From contig NZ_OZ034986.1 of the NCBI RefSeq assembly GCF_964030895.1, forward strand, positions 930,001-994,000: 64,000 nt of DNA, in the 5' to 3' direction. The notes under the pieces were generated by a model. That model was given only the letters and a program-made list of their open reading frames with translations, did not search any database and was not told the DNA's origin. Both the position numbers and the translations under genes were made by a program. Source of the DNA: Spiroplasma endosymbiont of Nebria brevicollis. GTDB lineage: Bacteria; Bacillota_I; Bacilli_A; Mycoplasmatales; VBWQ01. The number at the start of each line of letters is the position of its first letter. The stretch's first letter is position 1. This document shows, piece after piece, positions 43,628 to 54,827 of the stretch.

Positions 43628-44469
43628 TATAAAGTAAATAAACTATTACTACGTTGAATATTAGGGTCATAATCATTAATAGTATTTCTTATTTCATAGT
43701 TATCTCAATCAAAAATATTATCATCTGATATTATTGGTTGAGTTTCATTATCAATAAATGAAGTTTCTTGCATTTCTCTATCATGATTTGTTTTCATTGG
43801 TAATAAATTATGTATAATTTCACTAGCACCCGCTATTATTGTAGGAATAGCATAAGCATTATTAAAATCATTATTAATACCCATTGCTACACCACTACTA
43901 ATTAAACACCCACCAGTACCCATATTTGCTATTTTTCTTATTGGTTCAAATCTATTAGGTATTAATTCAGTAATTCCACTAATAAGATTTGAAATACCAT
44001 AAGCATTTAATGAAATATAAGTATCTCAATCCATTAAATTATTAGAATTATTATTAAATAAATTATCTGGAAATGGATTAACAGTTGTTGATGTTGTACT
44101 TGTAGTAGTTATAGGAGATATAGTACTTGTTATTGGATTAATTGTTGTACTAGGTTCTATTGGTGTAATAACAGTATTTAAAAACTTACTATAATTTGCT
44201 AAACTAATTGTTCCTAAACCTAATAATATTTTTTTACTACTATTAATAAATTTAGTTTTAGAAGAAGGTCTTTGATTTAAATTTCATATATCTAAACCTA
44301 ATTTTTTACCAAATAATAAAGAATTAATTGAGCCTAATATTGGATTACCTATTAATTGACCATAATAAGCACTGGTTCCAATCATTGCTGAAATTGGACT
44401 TATACCTGTTCTTATTAATTTTATTAAAGTATAGTTACTCAATGGTATAGTTTCAGCATGTTGTGGCAT
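43627..44469 (-). CDS. Late protein, 280 aa, membrane-active candidate
   Basis: Ala/Gly/Ile-rich hydrophobic stretches (ILGSINSLLFGKKLGL, ILLGLGTISLANYSK, GGCLISSGVAMGI, IPTIIAGASEII) are separated by a Thr/Ser/Pro-rich linker near residues 100-135 (TTTSTTSTTVNPFP). Such mixes are seen in internal ejection proteins that enter the host membrane. P3 copy at 50,495. Family not recognised. Confidence 0.6.
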
Positions 44470-44725
44470 GTTTATTTTCTCCTTTTAATAATTTAGTAGA
44501 TTTTTTAATTTGAATTAATACTTTACCTTTTAAATTAACATTATCTCCAACACATACAGCAAAATTATCATGTACATTACTTACTCTTATATAATTTGGA
44601 TTTAATGTTGGAAATTCATAAAGTAATATTGCTAATATATCTTGTGAACTATTTAAATCTTCTGGTTTTGGTGAATTTATAATAATTTCATTTTTATAAT
44701 TAAAATATTCATATATATTAGTCAT
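44453..44725 (-). CDS. Late protein, 90 aa
   Basis: Strand-rich small protein (IIINSPKPEDLNSSQDILAI..., VGDNVNLKGKVLIQIKK), ending GENKHATTC, overlapping the 280 aa gene by 17 bp and the capsid gene by 8 bp. Directly behind the capsid gene, so a head decoration or completion protein is plausible. Confidence 0.6.
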   Translation of the reverse strand: MTNIYEYFNYKNEIIINSPKPEDLNSSQDILAILLYEFPTLNPNYIRVSNVHDNFAVCVGDNVNLKGKVLIQIKKSTKLLKGENKHATTC

Positions 44726-46061
44726 TATTAACTTGTTTCTTTTTTACTTTTGAAAATGTTATTTTTACTGTTCCATAATATTCTTTATTATCACCAGTCA
44801 TAGTTGCAGAAGTTGATGTTATATTACTATATGTTGCTTTTTTAGGTGTAAATCCAACATTACCAGAATTTACTATTGCTATATCTAATTCATCACTAGT
44901 AGGATTATCACTAGTAATAGTAATTTTTCCTAAATCTTTATAATAAATTATATTTTGTAAATCTAAAATATTCATATTATCATAATCTGTTGATTGATAA
45001 GTAGCATTAACATTAGTTGGGTCTGTTTTATAATTTTTTGCTCTTGCTGTTTTAATTTCATCAATTGTTGGCATTTTTTCTTGAATAATATACATTAAAT
45101 CTGGTCTAATTGCACTTGGTAATGCATATAATGCTTTCCCAATAATACGAATATTATCTGTTCCATTATCTAATTTATTTCTTACTTTTGTAAATGAAAT
45201 AGGCATACCTCACATATATCTGTTATAAACTACACCAAATAAATTTAATAAATTATAATCTTTTTCTAAATGCATACCAGAAACTGTATCATGAATAAAA
45301 TCTTGTTCTAAATAAAAACTTTCATAAAATTCCATACCCATAATTTGATTTGTATATCTTTTACCAGTTGCTAAAGTATTTGCAGCAATTTGACCATAAT
45401 TTAATAATGTAAATGCTTTTGCCAAATTAAAACTACTATCAATACCACAAGCACCAGTTAAATCTGCTTTATTAATACCAACCGTAATATCATCTACTTT
45501 TTTAATTAATTTATTATTTCTTTCTCCAATTATATAATAAGCATTTAATGCTTGTTCTTTAGTCATATTATTTAAATTTAAAGGTAATACTAATGATTTA
45601 GCAATTGCATAATCTTTGGTACCTTGTAAAAATATTAATTCAAAATTTTCTCTTAAATTTCTCATAAATGAACTTGTTCAATTTGAAACAATTTGAGTTG
45701 CTACATTTGCTGGTGAAGTCATAAATCTTTCAATATCAAATTCTGGAATATTAAAATCAATTGTTAATTCTTTATCAATAATTAATGTTGTTGTTTTAAC
45801 TGTTCCTTTTTGTCTTTTAGTACCAGTAAATTCATCTCATGTTGAACCTCATAATACACGAACTGTTGCTCTATATATTGCCATTGCGACACCACTAATA
45901 TTTGCTATTTGGTCAGCAGTAACAGTATTTCTCATAAATAAAGTACTTATTTCAGCAGTTAATTCACCACGAACTTGTGCTTCAAGTACACTTAAAACAG
46001 CATTTTCAGTAGGTGTATTACCACCAATAATAAATGCTTTAGGTATTTGTGGAATTGCCAT
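44718..46061 (-). CDS. Major capsid protein
   Basis: 447 aa with four TGA-Trp codons. Starts MAIPQIPKAFIIGGNTPTEN, with AGAGG ribosome site, right after the scaffold gene. Long alpha/beta body (RATVRVLWGSTWDEFTGTK, DIERFMTSPANVATQIVSNW, DFIHDTVSGMHLEKDYN). The last ~80 residues (NILDLQNIIYYKDLGKITIT..., TSATMTGDNKEYYGTVKITF) form a separate beta-domain like a surface-exposed Ig-type appendage. HK97-type fold is inferred from gene order and size. P3 copy (48,916) is nearly identical but has a shorter end. Confidence 0.78.
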
Positions 46062-46073
46062 TTTATCCTCTTT

Positions 46074-46455
46074 CTATTTAATAGATTTAAGTGCATTTCC
46101 TCTTGCTAAATTTACAAGTTTTTCTAATTCGTTAGGGTCAGTAATACCTGTAGTTTTTGCTTTTTCATTTAATTTTCTTTCTAATTCTTCTGGATTAATA
46201 CTATTTGTATGTAAATCTAAAAGAGTTTTAGGATTAAAATCATTTGTATTAGGTTTATTTTCTTGTTTAAAAGATTCTGATATTTTATCAATAAGAAATT
46301 CTTTATAATCTTCATTTATTTTATTAAATGCTTCTTGTTTAGATAAAGATTTATAATTATCAGTACTCATTAAATTTTTAATTAAATTTACTTTTTTAGT
46401 ATCTTTAATATTAGAAAATAATTGTTGCTCTTCATAACTATTAATTTTAGTTTAA
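46074..46455 (-). pseudogene. Scaffold protein, 5' end removed by insertion of P3
   Basis: Codes for the last ~125 residues of the scaffold protein (KINSYEEQQLFSNIKDT... to GNALKSIK, stop 46,074-46,076). Homology to the intact P3 gene stops at about 46,453, and P3's terminal GGGCG starts at 46,456. About 51 N-terminal codons are missing. Confidence 0.8.
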
Positions 46456-46520
46456 GGGCGAATAAAATATACGTATAGATATATTTTCAATGAGAGAAAT
46501 ATATCTTTAATTGTTGATAT
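46456..46520 (+). repeat. P3 terminal sequence (left-end type) with hairpin
   Basis: GGGCGAATAAAATATACGTA, then TAGATATATTTTCAATGAGAG, then AAATATATCT and TTTAATTGTTGA. AGATATATTT/AAATATATCT (46,477-46,506) is a 10-bp stem with AATGAGAG in its loop. It shares GGGCG, TATAG, AATGAGAG and TTTAATTGTT with the other two ends. 46,521-46,631 holds no gene. Confidence 0.7.
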
Positions 46521-46631
46521 AATTATATCATATATTATCATTCTTGTAAACAATAATATCACTTTAATTTTACTATTTTAATCTAAAAATTCCTAACTAT
46601 TTAGGTAAAGATTTATTTAATTTTATATTAA

Positions 46632-47813
46632 CTAAAAACTAATATTTTGTTTATTAAAATATGCTACTCTTGCATTTAACATATTAATAAATGTTTTAGA
46701 ATTATATGATTTTGCACCATTTCCTTTTAATGACTTTACTAAATGAAAAACAGTACTTTCAGCATAACAACCAATATTTCAATCTGCTCCTTGATTAATA
46801 ATACCTTGAGTATTATTTTTAAAATAATTAAATGTTTTTTCATCAACATTATTTTCTAAAATATTAATAAATTGATTATAATTACCGTTTTTAAAAGAAG
46901 CAGATGAATCTATATACTTAGTTCAATCAGTAGATTCTTTTTTCTTTCCCCTTTTACCAACAAATGATTTTCAAAGATAACTAAAAGCATGAAATTTATC
47001 TAATATATAATAACCACCTAATAATTTAGCCATTGCTCTTATTGATAATGCACCATCACCTGCAATTATTAAATTAAGATTTTGAGATTCTAAATCTTTT
47101 AAACTATTTATTTTAATATCATAATTATTATTAATAGTTTCAAAAACAAAATTATATACTTTATCTTGTGTTATATTATTACTATTACCAGTTTTATATA
47201 ATAAAAAAGCAGTAGTTTTATTTAATAATTGATTTCTATTTTTACCAATATTAATTTTATGAGTATAAAAATTAAAAATTCTAATACAATGTTTTTCTAT
47301 TATTCCATAATCATTTCTTAAAAATTCATAACAATCATCAATATCAATATGAAGTTTTTGATTATCTAATACTTTAATTTTTTCTTTTAAAGGTTGAATA
47401 GTAAATTTACTATTTTTTATTATATTACTAATAGTTTGATTTGAAATAGGACAATCGGGTAACATATCTTTAATATCACATTGTCTTTTACCTTTATGTA
47501 TTTGTTTTAATATAAAATTTAATAAACGATTAGTACAATTTTTATATTTTAGAATTTTAATAAAATTTTTTACTGGACATATATTTTCATTAGTTTCTAA
47601 ATTTTTATATATTCTTAATGGAAGATAAGATTTTCCAAAAGGATTAATAATTAATTTTACTCTTCTTTGTATTAATTTATATTTATTTTTATCATAAGTT
47701 TTAAAATAATTATAATCATAATTTAATAAATCTTGTTCATATTCTTTTATTTTTAAATTTGTATATTTAATATCTAAACTATCATAATCATATTCATTAT
47801 TAATTAAAGTCAT
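46632..47813 (-). CDS. UPF0236/ISLre2-like transposase (Mbov_0401-type)
   Basis: 393 aa, ATG 47813 after GAAAGGAAT. N-half has YLPLRIYKNLETNENICPV and the HTH-like KGKRQCDIKDMLPDCPISNQ. The DDE-type half has KLHIDIDDCYEFLR (first acidic residues), LIIAGDGALSIRAMAKLLGG and YYILDKFHAFSYLWK; the D-G and LDKFH pattern is the signature I recall for UPF0236/ISLre2 and for the transposase-like protein of mycoplasma ICEs. The C-terminal part ends with NQGADWNIGCYAESTVFHLV. Located 176 bp inside the element end, divergent from the late genes. It is the only recombinase in P3, so it is the best candidate for moving the phage genome. Confidence 0.78.
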
Positions 47814-47903
47814 AATATTAATTCCTTTCTTTAAACTACAAATAATTATATATAAGAATAATAGTAAATGTTATAATATACATAAGGATAAAAGGTGAAT
47901 AAT
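47814..47903. promoter_or_regulatory. Divergent promoter region
   Basis: 90 bp between the transposase (-) and the small-terminase-like gene (+). TATAAT at 47,872-47,877 is suitably placed for the + gene. Minus-strand signals cannot be placed apart from the ribosome site AAAGAAAGGAAT. Confidence 0.5.
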
Positions 47904-48269
47904 ATGCCAAAACAAAGAAAAGAATTAGGAGATTATGAGGTTAAAATTAGTAATTATTTACGAACAAAAAATAAAACATTAACACCACAAGGATTAAATA
48001 ATGCTCTTGGAATTGATAGAAAATTTATATATGATTGCCGACGTAGAAATAGTCCATGACAAGTAAAATTTTTAAAAAGTTATGATAAAGCACGTAGTAT
48101 TATTTCAACTCATATGTTAGAAAAAGCATTAGTAACTCCACAATTAATTTATGAACATTGAAGAAAATCACATCCAAATGAATTTGATATAAATGAAGAA
48201 GATAATAACACTCAAAATGATATAATTATTAATATTACTGAACCAAGAAAAATAGAAAATAATGACTAG
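47904..48269 (+). CDS. Small terminase-like / HTH protein, 121 aa
   Basis: Residues 25-60 look like a helix-turn-helix (NKTLTPQGLNNALGIDRKFIYDCRRR), followed by a long helix (SYDKARSIISTHMLEKALVT) and PQLIYEHWRKSHP. This order resembles terminase small subunits, which bind the packaging site. Position at the head of the late cluster fits, although terL is 6.5 kb away. A transcription regulator is the alternative. The terminator right after it shows it is a separate unit. Confidence 0.5.
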
Positions 48270-48298
48270 AAAATCTATAATAAATATAGATTTTTTCT
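48270..48298 (+). terminator. Terminator after the small-terminase-like gene
   Basis: AAATCTAT-aataaat-ATAGATTT then TTTTC: 8-bp stem and T-run immediately after the TAG stop. Confidence 0.8.
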
Positions 48299-48320
48299 TT
48301 ATTTTAAAGGGAAAAAATGA

Positions 48321-48326
48321 TATAAT
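48321..48326 (+). promoter_or_regulatory. Extended -10 box for the late operon
   Basis: TGATATAAT (TATAAT at 48,321-48,326) about 47 bp before the scaffold start, with AGGAG at 48,362. Only promoter seen for the capsid cluster. Confidence 0.5.
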
Positions 48327-48372
48327 TAATATTAAGGAAACAGTAGCCATTCTGTGAGTTTAGGAGTTAAAT

Positions 48373-48903
48373 ATGGAAAACTTTAACTGAGATAAAAATA
48401 AAAATTATACTAATGAAGAATTAGAAAATTTATTAGAACAACACCGAAATTTTGTTTATAAAAATACTAAGACTGAATTAGAACCAAAACTACAAGAACA
48501 ACAAACTAAATTAAAAGAATATGAAACTAAAATTAATAGTTATGAAGAGCAACAATTATTTTCTAATATTAAAGATACTAAAAAAGTAAATTTAATTAAA
48601 AATTTAATGAGTACTGATAATTATAAATCTTTATCTAAACAAGAAGCATTTAATAAAATAAATGAAGATTATAAAGAATTTCTTATTGATAAAATATCAG
48701 AATCTTTTAAACAAGAAAATAAACCTAATACAAATGATTTTAATCCTAAAACTCTTTTAGATTTACATACAAATAGTATTAATCCAGAAGAATTAGAAAG
48801 AAAATTAAATGAAAAAGCAAAAACTACAGGTATTACTGACCCTAACGAATTAGAAAAACTTGTAAATTTAGCAAGAGGAAATGCACTTAAATCTATTAAA
48901 TAG
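48373..48903 (+). CDS. Capsid scaffold protein
   Basis: 176 aa. Charged and helical, with coiled coil around residues 15-60 (ELEPKLQEQQTKLKEYETKI), low hydrophobicity, and a basic C-terminus (LVNLARGNALKSIK) suited to binding capsid subunits. It lies directly before the capsid gene, the classic scaffold position. AGGAG ribosome site. One TGA-Trp at residue 6. Confidence 0.75.
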
Positions 48904-48915
48904 AAAGAGGATAAA

Positions 48916-50235
48916 ATGGCAATTCCACAAATACCTAAAGCATTTATTATTGGTGGTAATACACCTACTGAAAATGCTGTTTTAAGTGTACTTGAAGCAC
49001 AAGTTCGTGGTGAATTAACTGCTGAAATAAGTACTTTATTTATGAGAAATACTGTTACTGCTGACCAAATAGCAAATATTAGTGGTGTCGCAATGGCAAT
49101 ATATAGAGCAACAGTTCGTGTATTATGAGGTTCAACATGAGATGAATTTACTGGTACTAAAAGACAAAAAGGAACAGTTAAAACAACAACATTAATTATT
49201 GATAAAGAATTAACAATTGATTTTAATATTCCAGAATTTGATATTGAAAGATTTATGACTTCACCAGCAAATGTAGCAACTCAAATTGTTTCAAATTGAA
49301 CAAGTTCATTTATGAGAAATTTAAGAGAAAATTTTGAATTAATATTTTTACAAGGTACCAAAGATTATGCAATTGCTAAATCATTAGTATTACCTTTAAA
49401 TTTAAATAATATGACTAAAGAACAAGCATTAAATGCTTATTATATAATTGGAGAAAGAAATAATAAATTAATTAAAAAAGTAGATGATATTACGGTTGGT
49501 ATTAATAAAGCAGATTTAACTGGTGCTTGTGGTATTGATAGTAGTTTTAATTTGGCAAAAGCATTTACATTATTAAATTATGGTCAAATTGCTGCAAATA
49601 CTTTAGCAACTGGTAAAAGATATACAAATCAAATTATGGGTATGGAATTTTATGAAAGTTTTTATTTAGAACAAGATTTTATTCATGATACAGTTTCTGG
49701 TATGCATTTAGAAAAAGATTATAATTTATTAAATTTATTTGGTGTAGTTTATAACAGATATATGTGAGGTATGCCTATTTCATTTACAAAAGTAAGAAAT
49801 AAATTAGATAATGCAACAGATAATATTCGTATTATTGGGAAAGCATTATATGCATTACCAAGTGCAATTAGACCAGATTTAATGTATATTATTCAAGAAA
49901 AAATGCCAACAATTGATGAAATTAAAACAGCAAGAGCAAAAAATTATAAAACAGACCCAACTAATGTTAATGCTACTTATCAATCAACAGATTATGATAA
50001 TATGAATATTTTAGATTTACAAAATATAATTTATTATAAAGATTTAGGAAAAATTACTATTGCTAGTGATAATCCTACTAGTGATGAATTAGATATAGCA
50101 ATAGTAAAAATAGGTAATGTTGGATTTGAACCTAAAAAAGCAACATATACTAATATTACTAATACAAGTGCAACTATGACTGGTGATAATAAAGAATATT
50201 ATGGAACAGTTAAATTAACATTTACTAAGGCTTAA
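48916..50235 (+). CDS. Major capsid protein
   Basis: 439 aa, GAAAGAGG ribosome site. Same as the P2 protein (44,718) over residues 1-380. The C-terminal appendage differs (TIASDNPTSDELDIAIVKIG, YYGTVKLTFTKA) and lacks the P2 tail KKKQVNND. The pattern D-L-x4-Y-x-D-L-G-x-I ... N-I-x-x-T-S-A-T-M resembles repeats of mollicute surface lipoproteins (from memory). Confidence 0.78.
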
Positions 50236-50238
50236 ATT

Positions 50239-50511
50239 ATGGAATTTATATATAAATATTTTAATGATAAATCACATATTATTATAAATTCCCCAAAACC
50301 AGAAGATTTAAATAGTTCACAAGATATATTAGCAATATTACTTTATGAATTTCCAACATTAAATCCAAATTATATAAGAGTAAGTAATGTACATGATAAT
50401 TTTGCTGTATGTGTTGGAGATAATGTTAATTTAAAAGGTAAAGTATTAATTCAAATTAAAAAATCTACTAAATTATTAAAAGGAGAAAATAAACATGCCA
50501 CAACATGCTGA
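50239..50511 (+). CDS. Late protein, 90 aa
   Basis: P3 copy of 44,453 with a different N-terminus (MEFIYKYFNDKSHIII). Starts 3 bp after the capsid stop and overlaps the next gene by 17 bp. Confidence 0.6.
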   Translation: MEFIYKYFNDKSHIIINSPKPEDLNSSQDILAILLYEFPTLNPNYIRVSNVHDNFAVCVGDNVNLKGKVLIQIKKSTKLLKGENKHATTC

Positions 50512-51337
50512 AACTATACCATTGAGTAACTATACTTTAATAAAATTAATAAGAACAGGTATAAGTCCAATTTTAGCAATGATTGGAACCAGTGCTTATT
50601 ATGGACAATTAATAGGTAATCCAATATTAGGCTCAATTAATTCTTTATTATTTGGTAAAAAATTAGGTTTAGATATATGAAATTTAAATCAAAGACCTTC
50701 TTCTAAAACTAAATTTATTAATAGTAGTAAAAAAATATTATTAGGTTTAGGAACAATTAGTTTAGCAAATTATAGTAAGTTTTTAAATACTGTTATTACA
50801 CCAATAGAACCTAGTACAACAATTAATCCAATAACAAGTACTATATCTCCTATAACTACTACAAGTACAACATCAACAACTGTTAATCCATTTCCAGATA
50901 ATTTATTTAATAATAATTCTAATAATTTAATGGATTGAGATACTTATATTTCATTAAATGCTTATGGTATTTCAAATCTTATTAGTGGAATTACTGAATT
51001 AATACCTAATAGATTTGAACCAATAAGAAAAATAGCAAATATGGGTACTGGTGGGTGTTTAATTAGTAGTGGTGTAGCAATGGGTATTAATAATGATTTT
51101 AATAATGCTTATGCTATTCCTACAATAATAGCGGGTGCTAGTGAAATTATACATAATTTATTACCAATGAAAACAAATCATGATAGAGAAATGCAAGAAA
51201 CTTCATTTATTGATAATGAAACTCAACCAATAATATCAGATGATAATAATTTTGATTGAGATAACTATGAAACAAGAGATACTATTAATGATTATGACCC
51301 TAATATTCAACGTAGTAATAGTTTATTTACTTTATAA
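50495..51337 (+). CDS. Late protein, 280 aa, membrane-active candidate
   Basis: P3 copy of 43,627: hydrophobic Gly/Ala/Ile stretches and a Thr-rich linker. Differs by only a few residues (SPILAM for SPISAM). Possible internal ejection protein. Confidence 0.6.
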
Positions 51338-52254
51338 TGTTACCTTTAATTATTAGATTAATATATTCTGCATTAGCTAGTGATGATATTCGAGTATTAA
51401 TTGTTAGTTTATTAAAAAATTATAGTAAAGATAATGGATTAAAATCAGTGTTAGATAGTGAAAATGTTTCTATTGAAGAATTAAATCAACCTTATTCAGT
51501 TTTTAATCCTAATATTGCTAAAAAATTATTATCTATTTTAAAACCTAATGAATTAACTATTTTAAAAACTGAATTAGATAAATTATTTGTTAATCCAATT
51601 AAAAAAGTTAATAATTTATTTAAAGATAATAAAACTAAAGATACTAAAGATTTAAATAATAAAGATGTAAAAGAAACTGATAATAAAGATGATAAAGGTT
51701 GAGTAATATTATCTAGTTCATGATTAAAAAAAGGTTTATTTTATAAATCTAATAAATCACTTAAATTAGGATTATTACAAGTTTTAATACAATCTGATAC
51801 ATATAAAAATAAACGTTGATATGGTCCATATACTTATCCTAATGTAAATGAAGAGACTTGAGAATTAATGAAAGTTCAAAAAGGTAAAAATGGTAGTGGT
51901 GCTGGAACAATATTTTGAAGATATTTTTTAAGGGGTTTTTTACCTTCACAAATACGTAAATATGTTAAGAAACAACTTAAAGAAGAGAAAGGTATTAGTA
52001 AAGGTAAACAACGCTATAATGTGCTTAAATCAACTAATATTAATGTATTAAAAACAACTGCATTTATTAATAGATTAGAACGTGGATTTTTTAAACTTAA
52101 AGAATTTAAAATTTTACCAAAAACTGAATTAGGTAGTAGAGCATGAAGAGTAGAAAGAAAAGAATATTTAAATTTTCATAAAACAAGTAGTACTACTAAA
52201 AATATAGGTATTTCTATTTATAAAAATAAAAGTAAATATAAAACATGAAAGTAG
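51337..52254 (+). CDS. Late protein, 305 aa, unknown
   Basis: P3 copy of 42,710. Helical N-domain, Lys/Asp/Asn linker, basic C-domain with GTIFWRYFLRGFLPSQ. TAATG coupling to the upstream gene. Confidence 0.6.
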
Positions 52255-52262
52255 GTGATTAT

Positions 52263-52778
52263 ATGGATATAGATTTAACAAAACCTATTAAACCAATTGG
52301 TATATGAAATACTATTAATCCAATATCAAAAGATAATAAAGAATATAAAAAATTAAATAAAATTTGATTTAATAAAAATAGTACTCATATAGATAAAATC
52401 AAAATATTAATATCTAATATTTTAAAAATAACTAGTCATATTATTGGTATATTAATAACATTATTTTTTACAATAACACCATGATTACTACCTAAAATAC
52501 CAATAGAAATGGGAATTGGAAGTTATACAACTCAATATAATTTTACTTGACCTGACCATTTGGTTTTAACTTTATTTCCAATGTTTAGTCATATAGGATT
52601 AAATCTAGCAACTAAATTAGGTAATTATGGAAAATTACTTAAATTTGGATTAATAATAATTCCAATTATTATTACAAGTCCTTATTTAATTTATCAATAT
52701 CAACAAATTAAAAAACATAAAAAAGAATGTATTTTATGTAAAAATCATTCAAATAAAATTCAAATAGAAAAGGTGTAA
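52263..52778 (+). CDS. Late membrane protein, 171 aa
   Basis: P3 copy of 42,186. Three membrane segments and a Cys/His/Lys tail. I prefer ATG 52263 with AGGTGA; an in-frame ATG at 52,245 inside the previous gene is an alternative. Confidence 0.65.
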
Positions 52779-52784
52779 TAAAAA

Positions 52785-53126
52785 ATGAATTTAACAGTAT
52801 ATTTATTAAGTGGAATTATAGGAGGAGCAGTTACTAGTGGTGTTATTATTACTTTTGTATTATCTATTATTTCAAAAAAAATTAAAAAAAATAAACAAGA
52901 TATAGTTGCTAAAGAACTTAAAATTAATAAATTAATTGAATATATTATTTTAAATATTAAACAATTAAATGATAGATTACAATTAACAGAAACTCCTATT
53001 GCACAAAAATTAGATGCTTTTGATGTTGATGAAAAAGATTTTGAAGATTTTATTATTGCTCAAAAAGCAAAACGTCAAGAATTAACAAATAAAGATAAGA
53101 AAAAAGTAACTAAAATTAAAATTTAA
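52785..53126 (+). CDS. Single-span membrane protein with coiled coil, 113 aa
   Basis: Membrane helix YLLSGIIGGAVTSGVIITFV as in P2, but the cytoplasmic domain is only loosely similar (LNDRLQLTETPIAQKLDAFD). Same length as P2 (41,838). The rapid divergence contrasts with the neighbours. Confidence 0.65.
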   Translation: MNLTVYLLSGIIGGAVTSGVIITFVLSIISKKIKKNKQDIVAKELKINKLIEYIILNIKQLNDRLQLTETPIAQKLDAFDVDEKDFEDFIIAQKAKRQELTNKDKKKVTKIKI

Positions 53127-53149
53127 AGGGTTTAAATACCCTTTATTTT
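53125..53149 (+). terminator. Hairpin before the fibre gene (P3)
   Basis: AAAGGGT-ttaaat-ACCCTTT followed by ATTTTT. It overlaps the stop codon of the 113 aa gene and precedes the fibre gene by 19 bp. Perhaps partial termination that lowers fibre and terminase expression. Confidence 0.65.
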
Positions 53150-53167
53150 TACATTAAGGAGTAAATT

Positions 53168-54823
53168 ATGGCAATTAAAGACCCAATATTATTTATTACA
53201 GTTGAAGAATTTAAATTATCAAAATATTTTAATGAATTATTTTTTGATAAAGTAACTACTCCAGATAATGAAATTTGATTTGCAATATCTGTAGCTAGTA
53301 GTAATATTGATTATTTAAGTGGTTTTACTATTAGTAAAAAATGACCAGAAATAACACCAACAGATTTTACAAATAATGTTCAAACAGCAACTACTAATTA
53401 TGTTAGATTTTTATTAACTAAAGATGTAGATTATTTACGTGGTCAAGGTTCAATTAGTCAAGGTGGATTAACTTATAGTGAAACTAATCCAGATGACCCT
53501 TATTTTATCCCACCCGAAGTATTTAATTATTTAAGAAAAATTAAAGAATATCCAAATATTAAAGGTTTTAATTTAAAAGGAATAGAACCACAAAAAAATA
53601 ATTATTTTAATAAATTTATTTCAAATTGTGGAGAAGATAGTCCATTAAATGCATATATACCATATACTAATATAAAATCATTAGATATTAGAACTAAAAT
53701 TACTATTACTAATACACAAAATATGTTAAGACCAGTTGTTAATATTGATACTAGAGGTATTAATACAAGTACTACAGTACCTGAATTTAAAAGTCCAAAA
53801 AAAACTATTAATATTAAATATGATAAAGAAACTCATATAGTTAATAGTGATGTTAGTGATAAAGTAATTTATTTTGATGACCTTGATGATAAAAAAAATG
53901 CTATTGAAATTTTAAAACATACTTTAGTACCTAATTTTATATATAAATGAGTTGCTTATAAAAATTTTAATCCGTTTACAGAAGATTACTCAAGTTATTT
54001 AAATGGAACTTTAATTCCAAAAAAATATGCAGATGATAAATTATTATTAAAACAAGATAAATTAATTGCAGGTACTAATATAACTATTAAAGATAATATT
54101 ATTAGTGCTACTGGTGGTAGTGAACCGCCAGATTTAACTGATTATTATAAAAAAGAAGAAACTAATAATTTATTAGATAAAAAAGAAAGTATTGAAAATC
54201 ATAATAATGATATAAAATCAGTAGAATTAAAAATTAGTCAACTTCATACTGAAGTAACTAATAATATGAATATTATAGTTTTAAAACAAAATATTAAAGA
54301 TGATAATTTACAAACTACTGATAAAACTATTACTGGTGCTATTAATGAATTAAATAAAAGAACTAAACCTTTAAAACTTAAATCAAGTAGTTTAGAAACT
54401 AATGAAATAGAAGAAAATTATTGAGATATTGAATTTAAAAATAATCCAAATCCTACTCCGAGAATTCCAAAATGAAAAAAAGTAGGAAAATTAATAAAAA
54501 ATAACACACAAATAGAATATGAATTAAAACCTAATAAAAAATATAAATTAACTTATAATAATGTAAGTAATCTTGAACCTTATTATAGTTATGCTCCAAA
54601 ATTAGAAATTATATTTACACCACAATTATTACCAGACCAAGTACCACTTACTCCAAAAATATGTCATCTTTTTGGAAGTGTTAAAGGAAATTATGGAATT
54701 ACTGGTGCAATTTATTTAAATAGTATTCCAGTTGGTACACGAGAAAGAAAAATTGTTTGTGTTACTATAATTGATTTATATAATTCATCTGGTTTATATT
54801 TACTAGAAGAATTACAGGAATAA
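53168..54823 (+). CDS. Adaptor/receptor-binding fibre protein, 551 aa
   Basis: Residues 1-340 as in P2 (39,691): adaptor-like N-domain and fibre repeat KQDKLIAGTNITIKDNIISA. After KKEETNNLLDKKE the sequence is new: a coiled coil (HNNDIKSVELKISQLHTEVT, TDKTITGAINELNKRTK) and a tip domain ending LEELQE. The shared stop region lies 4 bp before terL. Domain swap at the tip suggests changed receptor specificity. Confidence 0.7.
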
Positions 54824-54827
54824 TATT

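Larger units (their letters stand above)
29102..46455 (+). mobile_element. Prophage P2, partial, with inverted terminase-portal-tail block
   Basis: Begins at GGCCGTATAAAAAATAGG exactly where homology of the P1 tail gene stops. Order: early operon (+), terminase-portal-tail-membrane protein (+), then fibre to scaffold (-), cut at 46,455 by P3. Visible length is 17.35 kb. Adding the missing scaffold start, small terminase, transposase and end (about 2.1 kb by analogy to P3) gives about 19.4 kb. Confidence 0.75.

Noticed and set aside
49312..50235. Separate genes for the two halves of the capsid protein
   Set aside because: They are one frame with 48,916 once TGA is read as Trp; the apparent breaks are TGA codons.
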